From positions 18,956 to 82,955 of the forward strand of contig NZ_NTGE01000009.1 of assembly GCF_002291145.1 (NCBI RefSeq): 64,000 bases of DNA, given 5' to 3'. Positions 44,216 through 53,925 of the stretch are shown here, one piece after another (the first letter of the stretch is position 1; each line of letters opens with the position of its first letter). Under the pieces are notes generated by a model. It searched no databases. It was not told the origin of the DNA and saw only the letters and a list, made by a program, of their open reading frames with translations. Position numbers and translations under genes: made by a program. The DNA comes from Streptomyces sp. SA15. GTDB taxonomy: Bacteria > Actinomycetota > Actinomycetes > Streptomycetales > Streptomycetaceae.

Positions 44216-44629
44216 ATGAAGTACTTGGTCATGGTGCAGGGCACGCAGGCGGACTACGAGGCGATGCGCGGCAAGGCATCCCCGGGCTCCCCGGCGTGGA
44301 GCGAGCAGGAGCTCCAGGCGATGTACGCCTACATGAGCGCGATCAACGACGACCTGTCGGAGACCGGCGAGATGATCGACGGACAGGGCCTGGCCGAACC
44401 GGCGCAGACCCGCACCGTCACGCTCGGCGACGACGGCAAGGCGGTCATCACCGACGGGCCGTACAGCGAGACCAAGGAGCTGATGGCGGGCTACTGGCTG
44501 CTGGAGTGCGCGAGCCTGGAGCGGGTCACCGAGATCGCCGACCGCATCACCCGCTGCCCCCAGCCGGAAGGCGCCCCCAACTACCCGGTGGTGATCCGGC
44601 CCGTCATGGAAGGCGCCGGCGACGTCTGA
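44216..44629 (+). CDS. YCII-related (DGPF) domain protein
   Basis: A 137-residue YCII-domain protein (MKYLVMVQGTQADYEAM start; VTDGPYSETKELMAGYWLLE signature). These are small dimeric ferredoxin-like proteins; in actinomycetes they often precede an ECF sigma factor gene, but none follows here. Role unknown. GAAGGA lies upstream. Bases 44630-44823 have no gene I can support. Confidence 0.85.
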   Translation: MKYLVMVQGTQADYEAMRGKASPGSPAWSEQELQAMYAYMSAINDDLSETGEMIDGQGLAEPAQTRTVTLGDDGKAVITDGPYSETKELMAGYWLLECASLERVTEIADRITRCPQPEGAPNYPVVIRPVMEGAGDV

Positions 44630-44823
44630 GGAGACCGTGAGAGGCAGGCACGACCGAGAAAATCGGCGGCCGCCCGGACCCTGAGCCTGCCGGAGCAGCG
44701 GTACTTGCAGGGGCGGGCGGCGCGATTGAGGGACTAGGCACCGTCGCTTTCCTGCGACCTGATCCGCTTCCTGCGGCCTGATCCGCCGTACAGGCGCTAG
44801 CGTGCACCCATGCGGGAGGGGGC

Positions 44824-45075
44824 ATGGGCATGACGGGGGAAGGGCCGCGTCGCCGGGTGTGGCGGTGGGTCGTGGTGGTGTGGGTGGTCGCCGTGGCCGT
44901 CGGGGGCGGGTTCACGTTGTTGCTGCGGGACGCGGCCGAGCCGCCGACGCCGTACGGCCGCCAGGAGGCCACCCCGACGCCTTCGCTTCCGGAGGGGTGG
45001 GAGAGCTTGTGCCCGAGCCCCACGCCCGACGAGGACGGTTCGACGGACGTCCTCTGCTTCTTCAGAACCCGCTAG
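44824..45075 (+). CDS. Small secreted or membrane-anchored protein, hypothetical
   Basis: An 83-residue reading frame: a basic N-terminus, one membrane helix (VWRWVVVVWVVAVAVGGGFT, about 12-31) and a Pro/Thr/Glu-rich outer tail with two Cys. ATG 44824 or 44830 are both possible after CGGGAGGGG. Its last codons are part of a 21-bp repeat. Confidence 0.55.
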   Translation: MGMTGEGPRRRVWRWVVVVWVVAVAVGGGFTLLLRDAAEPPTPYGRQEATPTPSLPEGWESLCPSPTPDEDGSTDVLCFFRTR

Positions 45076-45116
45076 TGCTTCTTCAGGACCCGCTGGTGCT
45101 CTTCAGGACCCGCTGG
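45055..45116. repeat. 21-bp tandem repeat at converging gene ends
   Basis: Three copies (45055-45075, 45076-45096, 45097-45116) of a TGCTTCTTCAGGACCCGCTGG unit with few changes. The first encodes the end of the small membrane protein and the third contains the stop of the VOC gene on the other strand. Confidence 0.85.
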
Positions 45117-45843
45117 GCAGCCCGCCCGTCTCCGGATCGCGTCCCGTCAGGCAGTACAGGCCGTCCGCCGGGTCCCGCATCACCGTCCAGTGGCTGCCAT
45201 GAGCTACCAGGCGCGCACCGAGCCGTTCGTGGGCGGCGCGGGTGGCCTCGATGTCGGCGCAGGCCAGGTCCAGGTGGGCGGAGAGGGGCCGTTCCTCGTC
45301 GAGGCGCTGGAGGAGGATGCGGATCGGCAGGCCGGGCGGCGGCTTGATCACATGGAACTCGGGGAGCGAGCCGGGCAGCGACTGCCACTCGGGCAACAGG
45401 CCGCTCCAGAAGGCGACTTCGGCGTCGTAGAGGGAAGGCGGGATGTCGACGCAGACCTGGTCGAGGCAGCTGCCCCGCACGACCGGCGGCCGGACCGACT
45501 CGCCGCGCCACGGCACCGTGCAGAACAACTGCCCGGCGGGGGAGCGCAGCACGACCAGCGTGCCGTGGTCGGCCACCGCTTTCGCGCCGAGCCGTAGCGC
45601 CGACACGACGAACTCCGGTACGTCCTCGACGGCGAAGTCGAGATGCGCCCCGCCCGAGCCGTCGACGACGCCCTGGACCTTCACACACGCGTCGCCCTCG
45701 CCCGGCACGAGGGTCACGAACTCGTCCCGCTCGCCCCGGAGTTCGGACAGCCGCGTGTCCGTCACCGCGGTCCAGAACTCACCGGCCCTGCCGAACACGT
45801 CGTGGGGCCGGTCGACGAAGGCGTACGTCCAGCGGATGCTCAT
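45103..45843 (-). CDS. VOC-family (glyoxalase-like) protein
   Basis: A 246-residue protein with two tandem VOC modules (about 1-115 and 122-240). Repeated beta-alpha motifs such as GAHLDFAVEDVPEFV and SAHLDLACADIEATRAAHERLGARLV are typical. Metal-binding residues are not clearly conserved; many such proteins are dioxygenase-like or bind drugs. Function unknown. Confidence 0.8.
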   Translation of the reverse strand: MSIRWTYAFVDRPHDVFGRAGEFWTAVTDTRLSELRGERDEFVTLVPGEGDACVKVQGVVDGSGGAHLDFAVEDVPEFVVSALRLGAKAVADHGTLVVLRSPAGQLFCTVPWRGESVRPPVVRGSCLDQVCVDIPPSLYDAEVAFWSGLLPEWQSLPGSLPEFHVIKPPPGLPIRILLQRLDEERPLSAHLDLACADIEATRAAHERLGARLVAHGSHWTVMRDPADGLYCLTGRDPETGGLPSGS

Positions 45844-45857
45844 GGCGTGATCGTAGG

Positions 45858-45909
45858 CGGCGGGGCGGCGGGGCGGCGGGGCGGCGGGGCGGCGGGGTGG
45901 CGGGGTGGC
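45858..45909. repeat. 8-bp G-rich microsatellite, potential G-quadruplex
   Basis: Six and a half copies of CGGCGGGG (the last ones TGGCGGGG) give evenly spaced GGGG runs with 4-base loops. It begins 15 bp upstream of the VOC start codon and could affect its expression. The rest of 45844-46018 is promoter space for pit. Confidence 0.85.
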
Positions 45910-46018
45910 GAGTCACCACGTCAGCGTCGCACGCCCTCCATCACTCCGGCGCGTGGTCCTGGAACAGCCTTTGCCTTCAGTTCGCCTGGGATTGCCTTCC
46001 GCTTGTTTGCATTAAGGA

Positions 46019-47173
<1,155 letters not shown>

Positions 47174-47191
47174 GTCACGGGAGTTCACAGC

Positions 47192-47422
47192 ATGAGTCTC
47201 GACTGGACCGCACTGGGCCAGGTCACCGCGGTGAGCATCGGCGTCACCGTCGCCGTGGTCGTCGTCTTCGCCGTCGGCATCCTCGGCCTCGCCCGCTACG
47301 AGGACGCCCGGGAACAGAACGGCACATCCGCCGTCGCCCTCACCCAGGCCGGCCTGTGCTTCCTCGCCTGCGCGGCGGTGGTGGCGTACGGCATCTATCT
47401 GATCGTGCCTCAGTTCCACTGA
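47192..47422 (+). CDS. Small membrane protein downstream of pit
   Basis: A 76-residue protein with two membrane helices (about 12-33 and 52-72) joined by a charged loop (RYEDAREQNG). It begins 18 bp after the pit stop and is probably co-transcribed. Similar short proteins accompany pit in other Streptomyces; function unknown. Confidence 0.75.
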   Translation: MSLDWTALGQVTAVSIGVTVAVVVVFAVGILGLARYEDAREQNGTSAVALTQAGLCFLACAAVVAYGIYLIVPQFH

Positions 47423-47462
47423 GACCAGTCCACCGAGACCGGTCCACCGAGACCGGTCCACC
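47421..47462. repeat. 14-bp x 3 tandem repeat before ppk2
   Basis: Three copies of GAGACCGGTCCACC (first with one change) in the gap between the small membrane protein and ppk2. Confidence 0.85.
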
Positions 47463-47487
47463 GTGACCGGGAGGAAGGACGGACGCG

Positions 47488-48417
47488 ATGACCTCGCCGC
47501 CCCTGCTGTCCGAACTGGCCGACCTGAAGGTCGACTACAGCGACCACGACGATCCCGTACTCATCCAGCCGGACGGAAGCCCGGTCGACACCTGGCGGGA
47601 GAACTATCCCTACGCGCACCGCATGGAGCGCAAGGAGTACGACTGGCACAAGCGGCTCCAGCAGATCGAACTGCTGAAGCTGCAGAGCTGGATCAAGGAG
47701 ACGGGACGCCGGCTCGTCATCGTCTTCGAGGGCAGGGACGCGGCAGGCAAGGGCGGCACGATCAAGCGCTTCACGGAGCACCTCAACCCCCGGGGCGCGC
47801 GCGTCGTGGCCCTGGAGAAGCCCACCGAACGCGAGCGCGGCCAGTGGTACTTCCAGCGATACGTCGAACACCTCCCGACCGCGGGCGAGATCGTGCTCTT
47901 CGACCGGTCCTGGTACAACCGGGCCGGCGTGGAGCGGGTCATGGGCTTCTGCACGGACGACGAGTACCGGCGCTTCATGCGTCAGGCGCCGCTGTTCGAG
48001 CGGATGCTCGTGGACGACGGCGTGGATCTGGTGAAGTTCTGGTTCTCGGTGTCGCGGGGAGAGCAGCGCACCCGTTTCACGATTCGCCAGATCGACCCCG
48101 TACGGCAGTGGAAGCTCAGCCCCATGGACCTCGCCTCCCTGGACCGCTGGGACGACTACACCGCCGCCAAGGTCGCCATGTTCCGCGAGACGGACACGGA
48201 GTACGCGCCCTGGACGGTGGTCAAGAGCAACGACAAGAAACGGGCCCGCGTCGAGGCCATGCGCAGCGTGTTGGCCCGCTTCGACTACACGGGCAAGGAC
48301 GACGAGGTCGTCGGCATCCCCGATCCACGCGTCGTGGGGGCGGCGGCGGGGTTGCTGGAGGCGGGGGAGGACGACACGGCCGACGCGATCGAGGAGGCCG
48401 GGGTCGGCGACGGCTGA
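47488..48417 (+). CDS. ppk2: Polyphosphate kinase 2
   Basis: A 309-residue PPK2 enzyme. Walker A GRDAAGKGG is at 82-90, Walker B FDRSWYNR at 138-145, and the lid contains the usual Arg-rich helix. PPK2 enzymes phosphorylate nucleoside mono- or diphosphates from polyphosphate; single-domain class I/II/III cannot be told apart by eye. GGAGGAAGG lies upstream. Context with pit suggests phosphate/polyphosphate homeostasis. Confidence 0.9.
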   Translation: MTSPPLLSELADLKVDYSDHDDPVLIQPDGSPVDTWRENYPYAHRMERKEYDWHKRLQQIELLKLQSWIKETGRRLVIVFEGRDAAGKGGTIKRFTEHLNPRGARVVALEKPTERERGQWYFQRYVEHLPTAGEIVLFDRSWYNRAGVERVMGFCTDDEYRRFMRQAPLFERMLVDDGVDLVKFWFSVSRGEQRTRFTIRQIDPVRQWKLSPMDLASLDRWDDYTAAKVAMFRETDTEYAPWTVVKSNDKKRARVEAMRSVLARFDYTGKDDEVVGIPDPRVVGAAAGLLEAGEDDTADAIEEAGVGDG

Positions 48418-48463
48418 CCGGCGCGGGGGTGGGGCAGGCGCGGGCCCTACCCCTCCAACCATC

Positions 48464-48644
48464 ACGGTCCACGATCCCGAGCCGGTCATCGCGCACATGG
48501 CTTCCTACCGGGCGTGGGCGGACCAGCACGACGCCGTTCGACGCGACCATCGAGCGGGCCCGCGCCATCGTCGCCGACCACGTCGCCCGGCACGGGGCGT
48601 TCGAGGTCGGTTGTCGCGGCGGCATCCTCGTCTGCCGTCGGTGA
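48464..48644 (+). pseudogene. Frameshifted C-terminal remnant of a SAM-dependent methyltransferase
   Basis: Translation gives VHDPEPVIAHMASYRAWAD in one frame up to about 48535, then PFDATIERARAIVAD and HGAFEVGCRGGILVC to a TGA at 48642-48644 in another. Together these read as the C-terminal part of a class I methyltransferase common in Streptomyces. The N-terminal part with the SAM-binding motifs is missing, since ppk2 ends just upstream. A decayed gene fragment, not an active gene. Confidence 0.7.
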
Positions 48645-48671
48645 GGGCACGCGCCCAAGCGCCGGGACGCC

Positions 48672-48710
48672 GAAGGGGCCCGGCCGGACCGAATCCGACC
48701 GAGCCCCTTC
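48672..48710. terminator. Terminator downstream of sodN
   Basis: GAAGGGGC pairs with GCCCCTTC around a GC-rich loop that can fold further; 60 bp after the sodN stop on the complement. Confidence 0.7.
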
Positions 48711-48769
48711 CAGATGCCCGTCGACCCGCGATGGTGCACCGATCGCCGGTCGGGGAGGCTGACTGGTGG

Positions 48770-49165
48770 TCAGGCCTTCTTGGTCTCCCAGAAGATCTTG
48801 TCGATCTGGGCGATGTAGTCCAGCGCCTTCTGTCCGGTGGCCGGGTCGGTCGAGCCCTTGGCGGCCGAGAGGGCCTTCAGGGTGTCGTTGACCAGCTGGT
48901 GCAGCTCCGGGTACTTCTCGAAGTGCGGGGGCTTGAAGTAGTCGCTCCACAGCACGGAGACGTGGTGCTTGGCGAGCTCCGCGCGCTGCTCCTTGATGGT
49001 GGTGGCGCGCGCCTGGAAGTGCGGGTCGTCGTTGCCGGCCATCTTTTCCTGGATGGCCTTCACCGACTCCGCCTCGATGCGGGCCTGGGCCGGGTCGTAC
49101 ACGCCGCAGGGCAGGTCGCAGTGGGCGCTGACCTTGACCTTGGGGGCGAACAGGCGGGAAAGCAT
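48770..49165 (-). CDS. sodN: Nickel superoxide dismutase SodN
   Basis: A 131-residue Ni-SOD, the same length as in S. coelicolor. After a 14-residue propeptide the mature enzyme would begin at H15: HCDLPCGVYDP, the nickel hook with His1, Cys2 and Cys6. The rest is the four-helix bundle. It dismutates superoxide in the cytoplasm; nickel availability controls it through Nur in Streptomyces. Divergent sodX encodes the processing peptidase. GGAAGGA lies upstream. Confidence 0.97.
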   Translation of the reverse strand: MLSRLFAPKVKVSAHCDLPCGVYDPAQARIEAESVKAIQEKMAGNDDPHFQARATTIKEQRAELAKHHVSVLWSDYFKPPHFEKYPELHQLVNDTLKALSAAKGSTDPATGQKALDYIAQIDKIFWETKKA

Positions 49166-49310
49166 GAAGCAATCCTTCCTCGTGATCGTCTTCTCAGGTG
49201 CGACATTACTCCCCGGGGGAGGGGATTTCGCGAGTGCCCCCATGGGCTTAGGACAAAAGTCCGGGGTGAGACTGAGACTGGTGGAGGACGAACCGGGGAG
49301 GTGCCGGGTG

Positions 49311-49745
49311 ATGCCGGAGCTGTCGCAGGATGCCGAACGGGGGAGGGCGGACCAGCCCTTCGGCTGGGTCGAGGTGACCGGGCCGTCGATGGTGCCCACG
49401 CTGTATCACGGGGACTGGCTCGTGGTGCGGCACGGGGGCCGGATCAGGCCCGGCGACATCGTCGTCCTGCGCCATCCGTTCCAGCAGGACCTGCTCGTCG
49501 TCAAGCGCGCGGCGGAGCGCCGCCAGGGCGGCTGGTGGGTGCTCGGGGACAACGCGTACGCCGGTGGCGACAGCACGGACTACGGGCCCGTGCCCGACGA
49601 ACTGATCCTGGGCAAGGTCCGTTTCCGCTTCCGGCCGCGCCGGCCGGATCAGCGTTCGCCGCTCGCCGTGCTGCGCTGGGCGCTGTCGGCCACCAGGCCC
49701 GTCCTGCCCGACCGGTCCGCCTCCAGGCGTTTGCGGGCGCGGTAG
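49311..49745 (+). CDS. sodX: SodX, Ni-SOD maturation peptidase (S26-type)
   Basis: A 144-residue S26 signal-peptidase-like protein. The catalytic dyad fits S26 (TGPSMVPTL) and K65 (LLVVKR); the GDNAYAGGDSTDYGPV box is also typical. It has no membrane anchor, which fits cytoplasmic removal of the SodN propeptide. ATG 49311 with GGGGAGG 9 nt upstream. It is divergent from sodN, and its last 97 bases overlap the next gene tail-to-tail. Confidence 0.9.
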   Translation: MPELSQDAERGRADQPFGWVEVTGPSMVPTLYHGDWLVVRHGGRIRPGDIVVLRHPFQQDLLVVKRAAERRQGGWWVLGDNAYAGGDSTDYGPVPDELILGKVRFRFRPRRPDQRSPLAVLRWALSATRPVLPDRSASRRLRAR

Positions 49746-50278
49746 GCCGCCACGTTGGCGCGGGTGGCGCAGCGGTCGGAGCAGTAGCGCCTCGAGCGGT
49801 TCGTGGACGTGTCCAGGTAGGCGTTGCGGCACGGCGCCGCCTCGCACAGGCCGAGGCGGTCCACGCCGTACTCGGTGAGGTGGAAGGCGAGCCCCATCGC
49901 GGCGATCGCCGCGTAGCCCGCCGTCGCGTTCGACGGGTGGTCCGCCAGGTGCATGTGCCACAGCGGGCGGCCGTCGTCGTCCCGGAAGTCGTGGCCGGAG
50001 ATCTGCGGGCTCACCGGGAACTCCAGCAGCAGTGAGTTCAGCAGGTCCACCGCGAGGGTCTCGTCGCCGCCGTCAGCCGCCTCGAAGACCGCGCGCAGCC
50101 GGGCCCGGACCGAGCGGAACCGCGTCACGTCCGCGTCGGTGGCGCGGCGGGCCGCCGACTGGTTGACGCCGAACAGGTCGCGGACGGCCTCGACGGAGGT
50201 CAGAGAGTCCTTGCCCCGGGCCGGTTCCTCGCTGTTGACGAGACGTACGGCGTAATCCGAGTAATAGGCCAGTTCCAC
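49649..50278 (-). CDS. CGNR-like zinc-finger protein (ABATE domain), putative regulator
   Basis: A 209-residue protein with an N-terminal ABATE domain (about 1-140) and a C-terminal zinc finger: C154, C159 then YCSDRCATRANVAAYRARK, matching the CGNR family although CGNR itself is replaced by CATR. Such proteins are treated as stress-induced transcription regulators. Its 3' end overlaps sodX by 97 bp antisense. Confidence 0.82.
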   Translation of the reverse strand: MELAYYSDYAVRLVNSEEPARGKDSLTSVEAVRDLFGVNQSAARRATDADVTRFRSVRARLRAVFEAADGGDETLAVDLLNSLLLEFPVSPQISGHDFRDDDGRPLWHMHLADHPSNATAGYAAIAAMGLAFHLTEYGVDRLGLCEAAPCRNAYLDTSTNRSRRYCSDRCATRANVAAYRARKRLEADRSGRTGLVADSAQRSTASGER

Positions 50279-50393
50279 TTGTAGTCCTTACGGAGGCGTT
50301 CTATGGTCGTGATGCGGTCGGGGTAACAGCCGGTCGTGCATCCAGGGTATTACGTGACATGCGTTACATGACATCGCGCGACGGAGGGGCTCG

Positions 50394-51164
50394 ATGACGG
50401 ACACGGACACCACCACGACCGGCGCCGACTGGCAGGCCTGGCAGGAGAGCTGGGACCGCCAGCAGGAGTGGTACATGCCCGACCGGGAGGACCGCTTCCG
50501 GGTCATGCTCGACATGGTCGAGGCCCTCGTCGGCACCGCGCCGCGCGTGCTGGACCTCGCGTGCGGTACGGGAACCATCACGGCCCGGCTGCTCGCCCGG
50601 TTCCCGGAGGCCACCAGCACCGGCGTCGACCTCGACCCCGCGCTCCTCGCCATCGCCGAGGGCACCTTCGCGGGCGACGAGCGGGTCACCCTCGTCACCG
50701 CCGACCTCAAGGACCCCGACTGGCCGGCCAGGCTGCCGTACGAGTCGTACGACGCCGTCCTGACCGCCACGGCCCTGCACTGGCTCCACAGCGAACCCCT
50801 CGCGGCCCTCTACGGTCAGGTCGCGGAGCTCGTCCGCGACGGCGGTGTCTTCATGAACGCGGACCACATGATCGACGACACCACTCCCCGGATCAACGCG
50901 GCGGAGCGCGCACTGCGACACGCCCGCATGGATCAGGCCAAGCGGGACGGGGCCCTCGACTGGTCCGAGTGGTGGCAGGTGGCGGCCAAGGATCCGGTCC
51001 TGGCCGAGCCGACGGCCCAGCGCTTCGAGATCTACGGCGAACACGCGGACGGCGACATGCCGTCGGCGGCGTGGCACACGCGCGTGCTGCGCGAGAAGGG
51101 GTTCGGGGAGGCACGGCCGGTGTGGTGCTCGCCCTCGGACACGCTGCTGCTGGCGCTGAAGTAG
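50394..51164 (+). CDS. SAM-dependent methyltransferase, class I
   Basis: A 256-residue Rossmann-fold methyltransferase: motif I VLDLACGTGTITARLL (near 52-67), acidic residue in STGVDLDPALL, and a post-I YDAVLTATALHWL motif. Substrate unknown. GGAGGG upstream of ATG 50394. Confidence 0.85.
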   Translation: MTDTDTTTTGADWQAWQESWDRQQEWYMPDREDRFRVMLDMVEALVGTAPRVLDLACGTGTITARLLARFPEATSTGVDLDPALLAIAEGTFAGDERVTLVTADLKDPDWPARLPYESYDAVLTATALHWLHSEPLAALYGQVAELVRDGGVFMNADHMIDDTTPRINAAERALRHARMDQAKRDGALDWSEWWQVAAKDPVLAEPTAQRFEIYGEHADGDMPSAAWHTRVLREKGFGEARPVWCSPSDTLLLALK

Positions 51165-51173
51165 CGCAGGCAT

Positions 51174-51213
51174 GAGAAGGGGCGGTACGGGGATCCCCGT
51201 ACCGCCCCTTCTC
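51174..51213. terminator. Bidirectional terminator, 40-bp perfect palindrome
   Basis: A perfect inverted repeat with no spacer, centred on GGGGATCCCC, between the methyltransferase stop and the ABC ATPase stop. It serves both converging genes. Confidence 0.9.
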
Positions 51214-51229
51214 CGATCGCGCCGGCCCG

Positions 51230-51997
51230 CTACAGCACCTTCGACAGGAACGACTGCGTCCGTTCGTGCCGCGGGTTCGTCAGGACGTCCCTCGGGTCGC
51301 CGGACTCGACCACCACGCCGTCGTCCATGAAGACCAGGCTGTCGCCGACCTCCCGGGCGAAGCCCATCTCGTGGGTGACGACGATCATCGTCATGCCGGA
51401 CTCGGCGAGGTCGCGCATGACGTCCAGGACGTCGCCGACCAGCTCCGGGTCGAGAGCCGAGGTCGGCTCGTCGAACAGCATCAGCTTCGGGTCCATCGCC
51501 AGCGCACGGGCGATCGCCACACGCTGCTGCTGGCCGCCGGAGAGCTGCGAGGGGTAGTTCTGCGCCTTGTCGGCCAGCCCGACCCGCTCCAGCAGCTGCT
51601 GCGCCCGCTCCCGGGCCTGGGCCCGGCTCACGCCCTTGACCTGAACCGGCGCCTCCATGACGTTCTCCACGGCCGTCATGTGCGGGAACAGGTTGAAGCG
51701 CTGGAAGACCATGCCGATGTCCCGGCGCTTGACCGCGACCTCGGCGTCCTTCAGCTCGTACAGCTTGTCGCCCTTCTGGCGGTAGCCGACCAGCTCACCG
51801 TCGACGTACAGACGCCCGGCGTTGATCTTCTCCAGGTGGTTGATGCAGCGCAGGAAGGTCGACTTGCCGGAGCCGGAGGGGCCGATGAGGCAGAACACCT
51901 CGCCGGACTTGACCTCCAGGTCGATGCCCTTGAGGACTTCGAGCGGGCCGAACGACTTGTGCACACCTTCGGCCTTGACCATGGGGATGGTGCTCAT
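51230..51997 (-). CDS. Polar amino acid ABC transporter, ATP-binding protein (GlnQ/GluA-like)
   Basis: A 255-residue ATPase: Walker [10 protein letters not shown] (39-47), Q-loop in [15 protein letters not shown], signature LSGGQQQR, Walker [13 protein letters not shown]. Third gene of a binding protein-permease-ATPase importer; the start lies 4 bp after the permease stop. Confidence 0.93.
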   Translation of the reverse strand: MSTIPMVKAEGVHKSFGPLEVLKGIDLEVKSGEVFCLIGPSGSGKSTFLRCINHLEKINAGRLYVDGELVGYRQKGDKLYELKDAEVAVKRRDIGMVFQRFNLFPHMTAVENVMEAPVQVKGVSRAQARERAQQLLERVGLADKAQNYPSQLSGGQQQRVAIARALAMDPKLMLFDEPTSALDPELVGDVLDVMRDLAESGMTMIVVTHEMGFAREVGDSLVFMDDGVVVESGDPRDVLTNPRHERTQSFLSKVL

Positions 51998-52000
51998 CGG

Positions 52001-52930
52001 TCAACGCCTCCAGCTTCCGAGGGACAGCAGATTCGCCTTGATCTTCTGGTACGGCGTGTCCGGAAGAGTTCGGCTGGAGCCGCGGGCGTAGTACCTCTCA
52101 AGGTAGTACTGGCCGACGCTGAAGACCGAGGTCAGCAGCAGGTACCAGGCCGCCGCCAGGAACAGCATCTCGGCCGGGGCGCCGGAGGTCTGGCCGATGT
52201 CCTGGGCCACGCGGAACAGCTCGGAGTACTGGACGACCGACACCAGCGAGGTCGTCTTCAGCATGTTGATGACCTCGTTGCCCGTCGGCGGCACGATCAC
52301 GCGCATCGCCTGCGGGATGACGATCCGGCGCAGCGTCTTGGCGTGGCTCATGCCCAGCGCGTGCGACGCCTCGGTCTGGCCCTCGTCGACCGAGAGCAGA
52401 CCGGCGCGGCAGATCTCCGCCATGTACGCGGCCTCGTTGAGGCCGAGGCCCAGCAGCGCCGTCAGGAACGGGGTCATGAAGTCCGACCACTCGTCCCTGT
52501 AGACCGGCCCGAGGTTGATGTACTCGAAGACCAGGCCCAGGTTGAACCAGACCACCAGCTGCACCAGGACCGGGGTGCCGCGGAAGAACCAGATGTAGAA
52601 CCAAGCGATGGATGAGGTCACCGGGTTCTTCGACAGCCGCATCACGGCGAGCAGGATGCCGCCGATGACGCCGATCACCATGCACAGGACGGTCAGCAGG
52701 AGCGTCTTGCCGACGCCGGACAGGACACGGTCGTCGAAGAAGTAGTCCGGGATCGCATCCCAGTTGATCTTGCCCTGGGAGAACGCGTAGACGACCCCAC
52801 CCAGCAGGGCGAGAGCGATGACGGCCGAGACGTACCGGCCGTAGTGACGGACCGGAATGGCCTTGATGGCCTCCGGGCCGGCCGGCGGGGTGTCCGCCGG
52901 CCCGTCCGTCTTGTCGATGTCAACAGTCAC
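52001..52930 (-). CDS. Polar amino acid ABC transporter permease
   Basis: A 309-residue permease of the HisM/GlnP type. The EAA loop is GLNEAAYMAEICRAGLLSVDEGQ-like with the downstream EASHALGMSHAKTLRRIVIP helix. Five or more helices after a 40-residue cytoplasmic N-terminus. It likely forms a homodimer as it is the only permease in the operon. Confidence 0.92.
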   Translation of the reverse strand: MTVDIDKTDGPADTPPAGPEAIKAIPVRHYGRYVSAVIALALLGGVVYAFSQGKINWDAIPDYFFDDRVLSGVGKTLLLTVLCMVIGVIGGILLAVMRLSKNPVTSSIAWFYIWFFRGTPVLVQLVVWFNLGLVFEYINLGPVYRDEWSDFMTPFLTALLGLGLNEAAYMAEICRAGLLSVDEGQTEASHALGMSHAKTLRRIVIPQAMRVIVPPTGNEVINMLKTTSLVSVVQYSELFRVAQDIGQTSGAPAEMLFLAAAWYLLLTSVFSVGQYYLERYYARGSSRTLPDTPYQKIKANLLSLGSWRR

Positions 52931-52962
52931 GGGTGTTGCCTTTCAGTGCCCGCCGGCCGCGG

Positions 52963-53925
52963 TCACTTGCCGCCGTTGATGGTGGCTTCCTTGACGGCGC
53001 CGTCCGCGACGCCCCACTTCTCGATGACCTTGTCGTACTCGCCGTTCGCGATGATCGCGTCCAGCGCGGCCTTCAGGGCGTCCCGCAGCTGCGTGTTGTC
53101 CTTGGCGACCGCGATGCCGTACGGCGCGGCCTCGACCTGCTCGCCGACCAGCTGGAAGTCGTTGCCGCCGCCGGAGGTCTTCACGGCGTACGCGGCCACG
53201 GGGAAGTCGGAGGAACCGGCGTCGGCGCCGCCCGCGCGCAGGCGGGTCTGCGCCTGCTGGTCGTTGTCGAAGGCCTCGATGGACAGCTTCTTGCCGGCCG
53301 GGCACTTCTTCGCCTCGGCCTTGGCGAGGTCGTCGGAGGTCGTACCGCGCTGCACCACGATCTTCTTGCCGCACAGGTCGGACCAGGTCTTGATGCCCTG
53401 GTCGTCGCCCTTCTTGGTGTAGATCGAGACACCGGCGGTGAAGTAGTCCACGAAGTCGACGCCCTCACCGACCTTCTTGCCGGTGTCGGAGTCGATGCCC
53501 TCCTGGCGGTCCTTGGTGTCGGTCATCGCGGACATGGCGATGTCGTACCGCTTCGAGCGCAGACCCGTGATCAGCGTGTCGAACGTGCCGTTCTCGAACT
53601 CGAACGTCACGCCCAGCTGCTTGCCCATCGCGGCCGCGAGGTCCGGGTCGATGCCGGCCGTCTTGCCGGAGCTGTCCTTGAACTCGACCGGCGCGTACGC
53701 GATGTCGGAACCGACCTTGATGGTGCCCTTGTCGCGGATCGACTGCGGCAGCTTGTCGGCCAGCGGGGCCGAGGGCGCCGAGGCGGTCTCGGTGCTGTCC
53801 GAGCCGCTGTCCTTGGTCTGGTCACCGCAACCGGTGAGCAGCAGAGCGCCTGCGACCGCGATCGCACCGACCGCTGCTAGCCGGTTGTGCGCGGCGGTCG
53901 TACGACGGGTGGAGCTTGCGGTCAT
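52963..53925 (-). CDS. Amino acid ABC transporter substrate-binding lipoprotein
   Basis: A 320-residue SBP family 3 lipoprotein; lipobox LLTGC with lipid-attached C33, then a Ser/Asp/Thr-rich linker and the mature domain (GTIKVGSDIAYAPVEFKDSSG onward). Substrate is a polar amino acid, glutamate or similar, not decidable here. ATG 53923-53925. On its upstream side 53926-54586 (661 bp to the malic enzyme) no gene is visible. Confidence 0.9.
   Translation of the reverse strand: MTASSTRRTTAAHNRLAAVGAIAVAGALLLTGCGDQTKDSGSDSTETASAPSAPLADKLPQSIRDKGTIKVGSDIAYAPVEFKDSSGKTAGIDPDLAAAMGKQLGVTFEFENGTFDTLITGLRSKRYDIAMSAMTDTKDRQEGIDSDTGKKVGEGVDFVDYFTAGVSIYTKKGDDQGIKTWSDLCGKKIVVQRGTTSDDLAKAEAKKCPAGKKLSIEAFDNDQQAQTRLRAGGADAGSSDFPVAAYAVKTSGGGNDFQLVGEQVEAAPYGIAVAKDNTQLRDALKAALDAIIANGEYDKVIEKWGVADGAVKEATINGGK

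Noticed and set aside
45976..46010. PHO box array upstream of pit
   Set aside because: Only one 11-mer fits (10 of 11); neighbouring units match poorly, so PhoP control is not claimed as a feature.
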